The notes under the pieces were generated by a model. It was given only the letters and a program-made list of their open reading frames with translations. It did no database searches and was not told where the DNA came from. DNA of 64,000 nt from CAIVAT01 sp964473485 (GTDB taxonomy: Bacteria; Bacteroidota; Bacteroidia; Bacteroidales; FEN-979), in the NCBI GenBank assembly GCA_964473485.1, contig CAYYPH010000001.1, positions 666,700-730,699 of the forward strand, written 5' to 3'. Each line of letters begins with the position of its first letter. Position 1 is the stretch's first letter. Positions 43,719 to 52,258 of this stretch are shown one piece after another. Both the position numbers and the translations under genes were made by a program.

Positions 43719-45068
43719 ATGCACCCCTGCTCCACCCCGCCGATCACCTTCTCCGTCTCCTTTATCAACGAAGGATCGGGCATCCTGCAAAAGGTCGTGG
43801 TGGCCCGTGCCGGCAGGGTGAAATCCTACAACGAGGAGATCGACGAAGTCACCCTCTCCCAGATCGTCTCCCTGGGCAATGCGAAACCCAAAGGCATCAA
43901 GGCCCGCTTCGGCCATCCCAACATGTGCACTTCCGCCTTCGGAACCTACATTGGCCGGTTTAAGAACTTCATGGCCGAGGGCGACAAGGTCACGGCCGAT
44001 CTCTACCTCGACCCCATCTGCCGAACCTCCCCCTCCGGCAACCTGTACGATTACATTCTCACCATGGCCGCCAAAAACCCCGACATGTTCGGCGCCTCCA
44101 TGGCCTTCATCCCAGCCCCGCCCGTTACCGGTCAAAGCGAATTTCCCCTGGTCCGCATCGAAGAACTCCTCGCAACCGACCTGGTCGACGATCCCGCTGC
44201 AACCGACTCCCTCTTCTCCCGAAACTCCTTTGCCTCCATAGCCACCGGATTCCTCGATCAGAACCCCGCCCTCTCCGCCTACATCGCCGCCCGGCCCGTT
44301 GCCATCATCGAATTCATGGTAAAGTATTTCTCAACAAACAACCGCATGAAACCCGAGATCCTCCGTAAACTGAAGAACCTCTTCGCCGCCACCTCCCCCG
44401 GTGCTGATCCCACCCTCGAATACGAACACGCCATCGAACTCCTCGAAGCCGATCACCAGGAAGCGCTGAAAAAACTTGAAACGGCAGGCCAGCAAACCAT
44501 CGAAAACCTCGAAGCCAGCCACCACGAAGCGTTCAATAATCAGGAAGCCGCCAACAAGCAAGCCATCGAAAACCTCGAAGCCGGTCACCGCGAAACGCTG
44601 CAAAATCTTGAAGCCGGTCACCGCGAAGCCCTTGAAACCCTTGAAGCTTCTCACCAGCAAGCCATCAGTGCCCTCCGGTCCGAACACCAGGCAACCATGG
44701 CATCGATTGAAACCACAAACCAACAGAACCTCGAAAAACTGAAAACCGAACATCAGGAAACCATAACCACCCTCGGGATCGCGAACACACAGGCCATTGA
44801 TACCCTCAAGACAACCCATGCCGCTGAACTCGAAACCTTGCAGGCCACCCATCGTCAGGAACTTGAATCACAAGAAGCCACACACAACACCCAGATCACC
44901 GAACTCAACACCCGCATCACCACCCTCCACGACCAGCTCAAAGCGACCCCGACAACCGTAAACAGCACCGACCCCGAACTTACCCTCCACCACAACGAAG
45001 AAAAATTCGGCATAGAACTCCTCAACCAAATCCCACCCCACCTCAAAACCCGCCTTAAAAGAAAATAA
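43719..45068 (+). CDS. Prohead protease fused to hendecad coiled-coil scaffold
   Basis: This is a 449-residue protein. Residues 1-~170 resemble a phage capsid maturation protease: KARFGHPNMCTS, then GRFKNFMAEGDKV, YLDP and an ELLATDLVDDPAATDSLF segment, as in Ser-protease prohead processing proteins. Residues ~234-398 form about fifteen exact 11-residue units (for example GHREALETLEA, SHQQAISALRS). This hendecad pattern gives a nearly straight coiled coil and would serve as scaffold. The major capsid protein follows, supporting the role. Fused protease-scaffold proteins are known in tailed phages. Confidence 0.7.
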   Translation: MHPCSTPPITFSVSFINEGSGILQKVVVARAGRVKSYNEEIDEVTLSQIVSLGNAKPKGIKARFGHPNMCTSAFGTYIGRFKNFMAEGDKVTADLYLDPICRTSPSGNLYDYILTMAAKNPDMFGASMAFIPAPPVTGQSEFPLVRIEELLATDLVDDPAATDSLFSRNSFASIATGFLDQNPALSAYIAARPVAIIEFMVKYFSTNNRMKPEILRKLKNLFAATSPGADPTLEYEHAIELLEADHQEALKKLETAGQQTIENLEASHHEAFNNQEAANKQAIENLEAGHRETLQNLEAGHREALETLEASHQQAISALRSEHQATMASIETTNQQNLEKLKTEHQETITTLGIANTQAIDTLKTTHAAELETLQATHRQELESQEATHNTQITELNTRITTLHDQLKATPTTVNSTDPELTLHHNEEKFGIELLNQIPPHLKTRLKRK

Positions 45069-45135
45069 ATCACTCATTCACACAATCACTCATTCATTCA
45101 ATAAATCAGTCATTCAATCATTCAATCAATCAGAT
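45069..45135 (+). repeat. Tetramer tract (TCAN family)
   Basis: TCACTCAT, TCATTCAA and TCAATCAG 4-bp units fill the gap up to the capsid ATG, with the same polarity as the tracts at 12168 and 14027. Confidence 0.7.
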
Positions 45136-46491
45136 ATGTCCAACATCTTCTCCCACCAAACCTCTCCCGCCTTCACAAAGCAATCCATCCAGGAATACTT
45201 CATCGCCCCCTTCTTCATGGGAGAAGACATCCGCGGAGCCATCACCGTCCGGTCCGACATCAAGGGAACCGAGTTGCTGAACAAAATTTCCCGCCCCTCC
45301 TTCATCACAAAGCCCAAAACCTCCGCCGGTTTCAACCCCTCCGGCAGCTTTGCCCTCACCACCCAATCCATCACCGTCGCCCCCATGGCCCTGGAGTTCG
45401 AACAGAACGCCAGGGCCTTCTGGGGTTCCATCGTCGAGCAGCTCCTCGCGTCCGGGTATAAGGAAGACGACGTCGAGCAAATGAAACAGCCCGACGTCTG
45501 GAACAAGATCATGCTCCCCATCATTGCGAAGGCGGGCCAGCAGGACCTCATCCGGCAGATGTTCTTCGGCAACACCGCCCAGGAGGTCCTCGCCGGCGGG
45601 ATACCCACCGGGGTCATCGATACCAACTTCTCCGGCTACACCGGTTTTCTCACCCACTTCATCCGCGACCTTTATGCAGGAACAATCCCCGCGGCCCAGC
45701 ATGTGCCTGTCGCATCGGCCACGGCGGCGGTGAAGGCCGAAAAGATCCTCACCTACACTGCCGGCACCGACACGGCCCTGGTGCTCACCATCAATGGGGT
45801 GAGTTACAGTCAGCCCTTTGCCACCAATGCCGCCACCACCTGCACCAACTGGCTCACTGCCCACAAGGCGGCCGTCGAAGCCCGTGGCGGAGCCTTCAGC
45901 GGTGTCATCGTCACCAACCCCTCGGCCGGCGCCATCAAGGTGGTGAGCAGGTACAAGGGCCAGGATTTCACCTTCACCGGTTCAGTCACCGGTACCGGCA
46001 GTGTGGCTGCTTCCGGAGTGGTGGCCGCCACCAAACAGGGAAAGATGGCCGCCAACGAGGCCGATGCCACCTTCGAGGCCATGATCGACTCCGCCCGCCC
46101 CGAGCTCTTCGAGTTCCCCCTGGTCTTCATGTGCACCCGATCGATGTGGCGCAACCTCGTCCATACCGTCAAGGCCAAGACCACCGGCGACCTTCCCCTC
46201 ACCATGATGCTCGGCGGACTGCCCGTGCCAACCTACGAAGGCTATCCCGTCCTCGTCCGGCCCGACTGGGACACCTGGATCGCCGCCTACCAGAACGGCA
46301 TCCAGCCCCACCGCGCCATCCTCACCACCCAGCAAAACCTCATCTTCGGCACCGACGGCCTTATGGACGCCTCCGACATCGAATCCTGGTACAACACCGA
46401 CCTCCAGATGCGCCGTTACCGCGTCCAGTACAAAGCCGCCACCGCCTATCTTCATACCGAACTAATGGTCCTCGCCGGCTTCGGCGATTAA
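45136..46491 (+). CDS. Phage major capsid protein (HK97-like)
   Basis: This 451-residue protein is placed between scaffold/protease and portal. Its N-terminus (QEYFIAPFFMGEDIRGAITV) and a C-terminal domain with PTYEGYPVLVRPDWDTWIAAYQ and YRVQYKAATAYLHTELMVL agree with an HK97-type capsid fold. An Ala/Thr-rich Ig-like insertion (~195-300, TYTAGTDTALVLTINGVSYS) probably forms a surface decoration. The assignment rests on size, position and overall pattern. Confidence 0.75.
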   Translation: MSNIFSHQTSPAFTKQSIQEYFIAPFFMGEDIRGAITVRSDIKGTELLNKISRPSFITKPKTSAGFNPSGSFALTTQSITVAPMALEFEQNARAFWGSIVEQLLASGYKEDDVEQMKQPDVWNKIMLPIIAKAGQQDLIRQMFFGNTAQEVLAGGIPTGVIDTNFSGYTGFLTHFIRDLYAGTIPAAQHVPVASATAAVKAEKILTYTAGTDTALVLTINGVSYSQPFATNAATTCTNWLTAHKAAVEARGGAFSGVIVTNPSAGAIKVVSRYKGQDFTFTGSVTGTGSVAASGVVAATKQGKMAANEADATFEAMIDSARPELFEFPLVFMCTRSMWRNLVHTVKAKTTGDLPLTMMLGGLPVPTYEGYPVLVRPDWDTWIAAYQNGIQPHRAILTTQQNLIFGTDGLMDASDIESWYNTDLQMRRYRVQYKAATAYLHTELMVLAGFGD

Positions 46492-46636
46492 TTTTTTTTG
46501 ATTTTGATTTTTAATTTTTGACTTTTCTCTTTGACTTTTTTCATTTTGAATTTTGAATTTCATTTTAATTTTTGACTTTGACTTTGCATTTTGACTTTCT
46601 TTTTGATTTTGAATTTTGCCATTTGAATTTTGAACC
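46492..46636 (+). repeat. TTTGAC-word tract
   Basis: TTTTTGAC, TTTGAC and TTTTGAA words occupy the whole capsid-portal gap and run right up to the TTG start of the portal gene. Confidence 0.65.
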
Positions 46637-47896
46637 TTGAACTCCCCTCCCAAATACTACACCTTCCCCTACTCCCCTCTTCTGGATCTCTTCGACACCG
46701 ACACGATATCCGATCCCGAAAGCATGAAGGGCTTCATCCCCTTCGGCTCCGACAACTCCCTGCCCCGTCAGCTCATCAAGCTCGCCCGCGAAGTGCCCGT
46801 CCACCGCGCCATCCTAAACTCCAAGACCAACTACATCATGGGGCAGGGAGTTCAGTCGGCCGATACCGCCACATCCGCCTTTCTCGCCCAACCCAACAAT
46901 CGGAAGGAACTCTTTTCGGTCACCCTGAAAAAACTCTGCTTCGACTACCTCACCTTCGGCAATGGCTATTACGAAGTCGTCACGAATAAGAAACACTCGT
47001 TTGTCTATGTCTATCACCAGGACTCCTCCCGCGTCAGGCTGCATGCCTCGGGCCGGGCGGTCCTGATCCATCCCAACTGGGAGCAGTGCAGGGGGCTTAA
47101 CGACAAGCGCCTGCAAACCGTCAGCCTCTTCCCCGGCTTCTCCGCCGGGGAGGATGGGCTGCTGCACGCCATCGTCCATATCAAGGATTACGAGCCCGAG
47201 TTCACCTGGTACGGCATTCCCTCCTATTTTGCCGGCATCCGCAACATCATCATCTCCGGCCTCACCAACGTCTGGAACCAGACCCGCCTCGAATCCTCCT
47301 TCGCCGCCCCCGGGATGCTCGTCATTCCCGGCGTCAACTCCGAAGCCGATGCCGCCGCCCTCGACGCCGTCATGAAAGAATACATGGGCGCCCTGGGCGA
47401 GAAGGCCGGACAGATCCTCTTCCAGTACCGGGCCGATCCCGCTCCCGGCGTCACCGCCTCCGAAGTCCGCTTCGTCCCCTTCCTACGCGAGTACGACGGC
47501 CACTGGCTCGACCTCCACACCCAGAGCGAACTCTCGCTCATCACCATACACAACTGGTTCCCCTCCCTCACCCCCTATTCCGATCACAAATCATCCTTCG
47601 AATCGGGGCGCATCCTCAACGAGTACGAAGTCGCCATGGCCACCGTCATCAAACCCATCCAGGAAACCTTCCTAACCTCCCTCACCACCTCCCTCGCCGA
47701 ATGCGGCCTCATCCTCCGCGACTTCGAATTCATCAACACCCCGCCCGTATCCCGCATCAACCCCCTCAAATACATCTGGGAAGTCCGCCGCGACGACGGC
47801 CTCGACTACGACAAAACCGACCCCGCCCAAAACCTCCTCGTCCTTCAACTCCAAAACACCTACGCATCAATCAACCGACCCATTACAAACCCATGA
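46637..47896 (+). CDS. Phage portal protein
   Basis: This is a 419-residue protein. FGSDNSLPRQLIKLAREVPVHRAILNSKTNYIMGQG is a typical N-terminal portal segment. It is followed by a stem-like region and IHNWFPSLTPYSDHKSSFESGRILNEYEV. The portal is the ring through which DNA enters the prohead. In-frame TGA at 46631 leaves TTG at 46637 as the earliest start; the first ATG (46724) would remove the conserved-looking N-terminus. A TTG start is therefore likely. Confidence 0.75.
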   Translation: MNSPPKYYTFPYSPLLDLFDTDTISDPESMKGFIPFGSDNSLPRQLIKLAREVPVHRAILNSKTNYIMGQGVQSADTATSAFLAQPNNRKELFSVTLKKLCFDYLTFGNGYYEVVTNKKHSFVYVYHQDSSRVRLHASGRAVLIHPNWEQCRGLNDKRLQTVSLFPGFSAGEDGLLHAIVHIKDYEPEFTWYGIPSYFAGIRNIIISGLTNVWNQTRLESSFAAPGMLVIPGVNSEADAAALDAVMKEYMGALGEKAGQILFQYRADPAPGVTASEVRFVPFLREYDGHWLDLHTQSELSLITIHNWFPSLTPYSDHKSSFESGRILNEYEVAMATVIKPIQETFLTSLTTSLAECGLILRDFEFINTPPVSRINPLKYIWEVRRDDGLDYDKTDPAQNLLVLQLQNTYASINRPITNP

Positions 47897-47907
47897 AACC
47901 CCAAACC

Positions 47908-48104
47908 CAATTCTCCATTTTGCATTTTGACTTTGACTTTTCTCTTTGACTTTCTTGATTTTGAATTTTGACATTTGAATTTTGAATTTCATTTTGAATT
48001 TTGACTTTGACTTTTCTCTTTGACTTTCTTGATTTTGAATTTTGACATTTGAATTTTGAATTTCATTTTGAATTTTGACTTTGACTTTTCATTTTGACTT
48101 TCAA
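47908..48104 (+). repeat. TTTGAC-word tract with internal ~65-bp repeat
   Basis: The block TTTTGACTTTGACTTTTCTC, then TTTGACTTTCTTGATTTTGAA and its continuation, occurs twice almost identically (47927 and 47998). Longer-range duplication therefore lies on top of the short words. Confidence 0.7.
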
Positions 48105-48106
48105 CA

Positions 48107-48586
48107 ATGCCTCCTCTGATAACCCCATCCGAAATAATCTCCCTCTCCTACATCACCGAGCTCGACCCCGCGATGATCAAAGAAACATTCATCACAACCG
48201 CCCAGGTGCAGTACATAAAACCCGCCCTCACCCTTCCCCTCTACAACGACGTCGTTCAAAACCCCGCCGCTCCCCTGTACATTGAACTCATTAACGATTA
48301 TATAAAGCCCTGCCTCGCCTGGTTCGTCAAAGGAAACATGCTCAACCAGCAGCTCCTCGAAACCAGCCAATACACCCCCGGATCCGACCCCTCCCTCGCC
48401 CAGTCCCTTATGGACGTATCCAACGCCGTAATGATCTCCCCCCAGCACCGCCGCGACGTTATCAAAGAAGTCTTCACCACCGCCCGCTATAAACTGAAAT
48501 TGTTAACCGACCACCTCCAAACCCAGAATTATCCATTATACACCCCCAAAAAACAAACCCTCATCAACGGCTTTATTACATCATAA
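48107..48586 (+). CDS. Head-tail connector-like protein (DUF6712-like)
   Basis: This 159-residue all-helical protein (ITPSEIISLSYITELDPAMIKETFI) has spaced helices (YIELINDYIKPCLAWFVKGNMLNQQ), resembling gp6/DUF6712 connector proteins of Bacteroidota phages. It follows the portal as expected. No further tail-completion gene is seen after it. Recognition is by pattern and position. Confidence 0.55.
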   Translation: MPPLITPSEIISLSYITELDPAMIKETFITTAQVQYIKPALTLPLYNDVVQNPAAPLYIELINDYIKPCLAWFVKGNMLNQQLLETSQYTPGSDPSLAQSLMDVSNAVMISPQHRRDVIKEVFTTARYKLKLLTDHLQTQNYPLYTPKKQTLINGFITS

Positions 48587-48599
48587 TCCATTGATATAA

Positions 48600-48758
48600 A
48601 AATATTTTACTTTTTGACTTTGACTTTTCATTTTGACTTCTTGATTTTACTTTTTGACTTTTCATTTTGACTTCTTTGATTTTGCTTTTTGACTTTGACT
48701 TTTCATTTTGACTTCTTTGATTTTGCCTTTTGACTTTTCATTTTTCATTTTGACTTTC
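48600..48758 (+). repeat. TTTGAC-word tract
   Basis: TTTGACTTTGACTTTTCATT, TTTGACTTCTTTGATTTTGC and similar blocks repeat several times up to the next start codon at 48762. Confidence 0.65.
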
Positions 48759-48761
48759 CTT

Positions 48762-49133
48762 ATGACACAGGTTCTCCGCAAACTCACCCTCTGCAACCTC
48801 TCCATCGCCAGCATAGTTTCCTTGCCCGGCTCCCAGTCCTTCACCCCCGCCGTCCAGATTCCCAACGGCGCCACCAGGATAACCGTCCAGTTCCTCTACC
48901 ACGGCATCGACTTTCCCGTTGGCTGTACCATGTACCAGAGCCTCGACGGAGTCAACTTCGACGAATGCCGCACCACCGACGAAGTTCCCGTTTACATCAG
49001 TCTCGACATCGATTCCATATCCATGACCCTCAACATCAGCGACCTCCTCACCACCTGGGTCCGCTTCCTCGTCACCGCAGGCGATGCCACTACCGGCACC
49101 CTCGATAAGTTCCTGGTGCTGTTCGGCAATTAA
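48762..49133 (+). CDS. Beta-sandwich-like virion protein, copy 1
   Basis: This is a 123-residue protein starting at the ATG at 48762. It shares YQSLDGVNFDE and LNISDLLTTWVRFLVTAGDATTGTL with the protein at 50219 (QQSLDGSRFDD; LNLLNLLTTWIRFRITPGTA), so the two are paralogues. It is predicted to be all beta. The next gene begins 10 bp downstream. Its position after the connector suggests a virion or fibre component; no named family is recognised. Confidence 0.5.
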   Translation: MTQVLRKLTLCNLSIASIVSLPGSQSFTPAVQIPNGATRITVQFLYHGIDFPVGCTMYQSLDGVNFDECRTTDEVPVYISLDIDSISMTLNISDLLTTWVRFLVTAGDATTGTLDKFLVLFGN

Positions 49134-49143
49134 AGAAAAAGGT

Positions 49144-49689
49144 ATGGGCTACTCGAAAAACTACCGGATCAGTTCACTCAGGACCGGCGTCCTGCACTAC
49201 CTCGACTATGCCAGGCAGAGTGCGACAGTTGCCCGCCCTATTAACGGCGGAGTGGTCCGCACCTGGATCGACCCCACCGGCGCCCTCTGCCACTGCAGCA
49301 ACTCCGGACTGGTCTCCAGGATCCGCACCCACTTCGAAGTCACTGTCATCACCACCGGCTCCGATCCGGTATCAATGCGCTGTGACGGCTCCCCACTGGT
49401 TCTTCCCAGAAATAAGATATTTGCATTCACCATCTGCCTGATGGGATTCTCCAGCAACCACGCCGCCGGACTGGTCAGGCAGATCAAAGGAGTCATCGCC
49501 ACCGGCAACGACAATCCCTCCACCCACCTCCTCGCCCCCGTCATCGAAACCACCCTCCTCCAGCTCGGCGCAGGACTCACCGCCACAGCCACAGCCGACA
49601 CCACCACCGGCGCCCTCCAGGTCACCGTCACCGGAATCGCCAACACCACCATCCGCTGGTCCGCCCGCATACACCTCCAGGAACTCTGA
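49144..49689 (+). CDS. Fibre-type virion protein, copy 1
   Basis: This is a 181-residue protein starting at the ATG at 49144. The C-terminal ~80 residues (IETTLLQLGAGLTATATADT..GALQVTVTGIANTTIRWSA) match the end of the protein at 50570, showing a two-gene duplication with its upstream neighbour. It lacks the beta-roll repeats of the second copy. It may be a tip or receptor-binding component. Function is inferred from neighbours. Confidence 0.45.
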   Translation: MGYSKNYRISSLRTGVLHYLDYARQSATVARPINGGVVRTWIDPTGALCHCSNSGLVSRIRTHFEVTVITTGSDPVSMRCDGSPLVLPRNKIFAFTICLMGFSSNHAAGLVRQIKGVIATGNDNPSTHLLAPVIETTLLQLGAGLTATATADTTTGALQVTVTGIANTTIRWSARIHLQEL

Positions 49690-49880
49690 AGGAAAGTAAA
49701 CAGGTTAACAGGTGAACAGGTAAACAGGTGAACAAGCAAACAAGTTAACAAGAATCCGAAAACCCGAAAATCCAATTACGGAAACCCGTAAATCAACTTC
49801 CGAATATCCGAACAAACATTTACGGAAATCCGTAACTCACTTTCCGTAAATCCGAAAATAGATTCCGCAAACCCGTATCC
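49690..49880 (+). repeat. Octamer tract AACAGGTN and CCGTAAAT-type words
   Basis: AACAGGTT, AACAGGTG, AACAGGTA, AACAGGTG, AACAAGCA and AACAAGTT run head to tail from 49699. Then TACGGAAA/CCGTAAAT/ATCCGAAA words continue to 49880. This is the longest gap of the late region (49690-50218) and carries no gene that I can support. Confidence 0.65.
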
Positions 49881-49916
49881 ATACCTATGATATACACCCA
49901 ACACCAATGAAATCCC

Positions 49917-49986
49917 GGCCCCGTAGGTGCCAAATTATGATTGCAATGATCCACAACAATTTGATTTCCCCGGCCCCGTAGGGGCC
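49917..49986. repeat. REP-like palindromes, first pair
   Basis: GGCCCCGTAGGTGCC (49917-49931) and GGCCCCGTAGGGGCC (49972-49986) are each followed by AATTATGAT. The second is a perfect hairpin with loop GTA. Two more copies lie at 51376 and 51463. Confidence 0.65.
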
Positions 49987-50023
49987 GAATTATGATAACA
50001 CATCAAATAACCTCCTCCCCCGT

Positions 50024-50048
50024 CCCCTTCCCCTCTTAGGGGAAGGGG
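50024..50048. repeat. Perfect 10-bp stem hairpin CCCCTTCCCC
   Basis: CCCCTTCCCC, loop TCTTA, then GGGGAAGGGG, followed by TGCAGGGGAAGGAG. This looks like another dispersed palindrome and not a terminator, since no T-tract follows. Confidence 0.65.
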
Positions 50049-50142
50049 TGCAGGGGAAGGAGTCAAAATGATCACCCCAACTTCCGAAAACCCGAAAACC
50101 ACTTCCGAAAAACATAACCAACCACCCAAAACCCAAACCCAT

Positions 50143-50218
50143 AATTGTCAATTGTCCATTGTCAATTGTCAATTTTCCCAGTTTTCCATTTTCAATTTTC
50201 AATTTTCAATTCCCAACC
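50143..50218 (+). repeat. Heptamer tract AATTGTC/ANTTTTC
   Basis: AATTGTC, CATTGTC, AATTGTC, AATTTTC, then CATTTTC and AATTTTC units keep a strict 7-bp period up to the start codon at 50219. Confidence 0.7.
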
Positions 50219-50545
50219 ATGCCATTTTCCAGAACTTCCCTCCCCTGCAACCACCAGGTAGCAACCGACGGCGCCCTCCTGCCCTACATCCAGGTTCCCG
50301 ACGGCGCCATGAACATCACTGCGCAGATTGTCTACGCAGGCCTCGACGCCGATGTCACCGTCACCCTCCAGCAAAGCCTCGACGGCTCTAGGTTCGACGA
50401 TGTGATCGACATCACGCTCGATCACAACGACACCTCCGCCACCCTCAACCTCCTGAACCTCCTGACAACCTGGATTCGCTTCAGGATCACCCCCGGCACT
50501 GCGACACAAGGTGCCATATCCGCCTGCTATTTCTGTTTTGAATAA
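50219..50545 (+). CDS. Beta-sandwich-like virion protein, copy 2
   Basis: This 108-residue protein starts at the ATG at 50219, directly after the heptamer tract. It aligns along its length with the 48762 product (IQVPDGAMNITAQIVYAGLD; QQSLDGSRFDD; LLTTWIRFRITPG). With the gene downstream it repeats the two-gene order seen 1.5 kb upstream. A virion surface role is likely. Confidence 0.5.
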   Translation: MPFSRTSLPCNHQVATDGALLPYIQVPDGAMNITAQIVYAGLDADVTVTLQQSLDGSRFDDVIDITLDHNDTSATLNLLNLLTTWIRFRITPGTATQGAISACYFCFE

Positions 50546-50569
50546 TAAAATCCCTGGGAAATAAATTCG

Positions 50570-51316
50570 ATGGGCAAGTCCACGATCTTCAACAAAGCCT
50601 CAACCCTCGCACCCGATCCGGACGCCAACGCCGTCTCCGGCGAAAACCATGTGGTCTCGGGCTCGTGCAATTTGGTATCCGGTATTTCCCATAATGTCAC
50701 GGGCAATGCCAATGCGGTCTCCGGTGACCAAAACACCTGCATCGGCAGCAACAACCACGTCGAAGGAAATTTGCACGACTTTCAGGCCTCCGGAAGCCAT
50801 TGCGAAGGAAGCTCACACTCCTCGAACGGATTCAACTCCGTTCACCTCGAAGGCAGTTACGGGGTCGCATACAACCATCATCAGCACGTCAGGGGTGGTG
50901 GTTTGTTTCCCGACGGCGAACCCGGATGCTGCCAGGTCACCCGGTTGATCGCAAAGGCCGTCACCCAGGGCCAGGACCCCGTCGATCTGCAAGGAGTCGA
51001 CGGAGGTCACATCCTCCTCGCACCATTTAAGATTTACGCCTTCTTCATCCGGATCCTGGCCTCCAGCGGCGATTATGGTGTTGCCTATCACGCTACCGCG
51101 GCCGGATTGGTCAAACGCGACGAATCGCCCGCTACCGTATCCCTGGTGGGCGATCCCGTCTATACCATCATCGCCGACACCACCGCCGACAACATCCTGG
51201 TCGAAGTAACCGCCGATACCGTCATCGGAGCCCTCAAACTCACCGCCTTCGGCCTCCTCAACACCCCCATCCACTGGATCGCCACCATCGAAATGGTCGA
51301 AACCACCGCATTTTGA
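50570..51316 (+). CDS. Fibre-type virion protein with YadA-like beta-roll repeats
   Basis: This is a 248-residue protein. Residues ~12-100 are a run of G/N/S-rich short strands (NAVSGENHVVSGSCNLVSG, NAVSGDQNTCIGSNNHVEG), like the left-handed beta-roll of trimeric YadA/Hia heads. The C-terminal ~80 residues match the 49144 product. Such folds are used for receptor binding, so this is the best candidate for the adsorption protein. Trimer formation is inferred from the fold. Confidence 0.55.
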   Translation: MGKSTIFNKASTLAPDPDANAVSGENHVVSGSCNLVSGISHNVTGNANAVSGDQNTCIGSNNHVEGNLHDFQASGSHCEGSSHSSNGFNSVHLEGSYGVAYNHHQHVRGGGLFPDGEPGCCQVTRLIAKAVTQGQDPVDLQGVDGGHILLAPFKIYAFFIRILASSGDYGVAYHATAAGLVKRDESPATVSLVGDPVYTIIADTTADNILVEVTADTVIGALKLTAFGLLNTPIHWIATIEMVETTAF

Positions 51317-51375
51317 ACCACCCCTAATCCCGAAAAAGAAAAAAATGAAAATTACTGCGATATCATTCACCCCCC

Positions 51376-51477
51376 GGCACCGTAGGTGCCGTATTCTGAT
51401 AGCACCCGGATTATGATAACACACCCATGATCACGATTCCAACACAGATACATCCATCCACCGGCCCCGTAGGGGCC
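51376..51477. repeat. REP-like palindromes, second pair
   Basis: GGCACCGTAGGTGCC (51376-51390) and GGCCCCGTAGGGGCC (51463-51477) occur here, the latter followed by GAATTATGATAACACACC. Compared with the other copies, the C-to-A and G-to-T changes are compensatory and keep the hairpin. Confidence 0.65.
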
Positions 51478-51501
51478 GAATTATGATAACACACCCAAAC
51501 C

Positions 51502-51771
51502 ATGGTAAAAGACACCCGTATCCTCGGCCTCCCCATCCCCCACGCCGTCAGCCTCTTCACTTTTGTGGCCGGCGTCATCTCCGTCTGGGTTCACCTCGAG
51601 ATCCAGATTGCCGCCATCAACGTCGAGATCGTCAACATCAAGAAAAACCTCGACCAGCACATCACCGACAACCGCAAAGAGATCGACATCCTCAAAGTCG
51701 ACATCAAATCCGACACCCGCGAAATCCTCAAACAAATCAACGAAATCCAGATCCACCTTAGAAACAGATAA
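51502..51771 (+). CDS. Small membrane coiled-coil protein, holin-associated type
   Basis: This is an 89-residue protein with one N-terminal transmembrane helix (PHAVSLFTFVAGVISVWVHL) followed by a coiled coil to the C-terminus (IVNIKKNLDQHI...KQINEIQIHLRNR). This layout resembles XhlA/hemolysin-type partners of holins. The next gene encodes a holin-like protein, so both probably belong to the lysis cassette. Confidence 0.55.
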   Translation: MVKDTRILGLPIPHAVSLFTFVAGVISVWVHLEIQIAAINVEIVNIKKNLDQHITDNRKEIDILKVDIKSDTREILKQINEIQIHLRNR

Positions 51772-51817
51772 TCAGTCAATCAATCATTCAATCATTCAAT
51801 CAATCAAACCTTAAGCT
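51772..51817 (+). repeat. Tetramer tract (TCAN family)
   Basis: TCAGTCAATCAATCATTCAA-type 4-bp units fill the gap before the ATG at 51818, the fifth occurrence of this family. Confidence 0.7.
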
Positions 51818-52051
51818 ATGTCATCAAAGTTTCTGAACCTCAACTGGCCCGACCTCCTCAAAGGTCTGCTCATCGCCTTCATTGGCGCAATCCTCACCGG
51901 TGTCTACAAGGCCATCGAAGCCGGCACCCTCACCTTCACCTGGACCTTCTTCCAGCCCATCCTCCTGGCGGGAATCGGCTCCGGACTGGCCTATCTGATC
52001 AAGAACTTCTTCACCAACAGCCTCGGAGAGATTTTAAAACCCGAGAAGTGA
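51818..52051 (+). CDS. Holin-like protein
   Basis: This 77-residue protein has two hydrophobic helices (LLKGLLIAFIGAILTGVYKAI and FFQPILLAGIGSGLAYLI) and a charged C-terminus (LKPEK). The small size, two transmembrane segments and place beside an endolysin-type gene fit a phage holin. No family signature beyond this is seen. Confidence 0.6.
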   Translation: MSSKFLNLNWPDLLKGLLIAFIGAILTGVYKAIEAGTLTFTWTFFQPILLAGIGSGLAYLIKNFFTNSLGEILKPEK

Positions 52052-52121
52052 ACATTCGCCCTGTTGATACCGAATCACATCAAAAACAGCCACCCCTTGA
52101 AGCGATAAAATGCAACCCGTC

Positions 52122-52215
52122 AAGCCCTCCTTTTTTCATTTTTCATTTTGCATTTCACACTTCACACACAAACTTTGAATTTTGACATTTGAATTTTGAA
52201 TTTTGAATTGCACTT
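52122..52215 (+). repeat. Mixed tract (CACACTTCACAC, TTTTGAATTTTGAA words)
   Basis: CATTTCACACTTCACACACA grades into TTTGAATTTTGACATTTGAA and similar words. The stretch lies in the leader of the DUF5675-like gene and holds no ORF that I would support. Confidence 0.55.
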
Positions 52216-52258
52216 GAAAAAGGGAGGGTCTTCCCGGGGGCCCAATACCATTCTAAAT

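Noticed and set aside
50570..51316. Diversity-generating retroelement target at the fibre gene
   Set aside because: No reverse transcriptase or template repeat is visible in the window.
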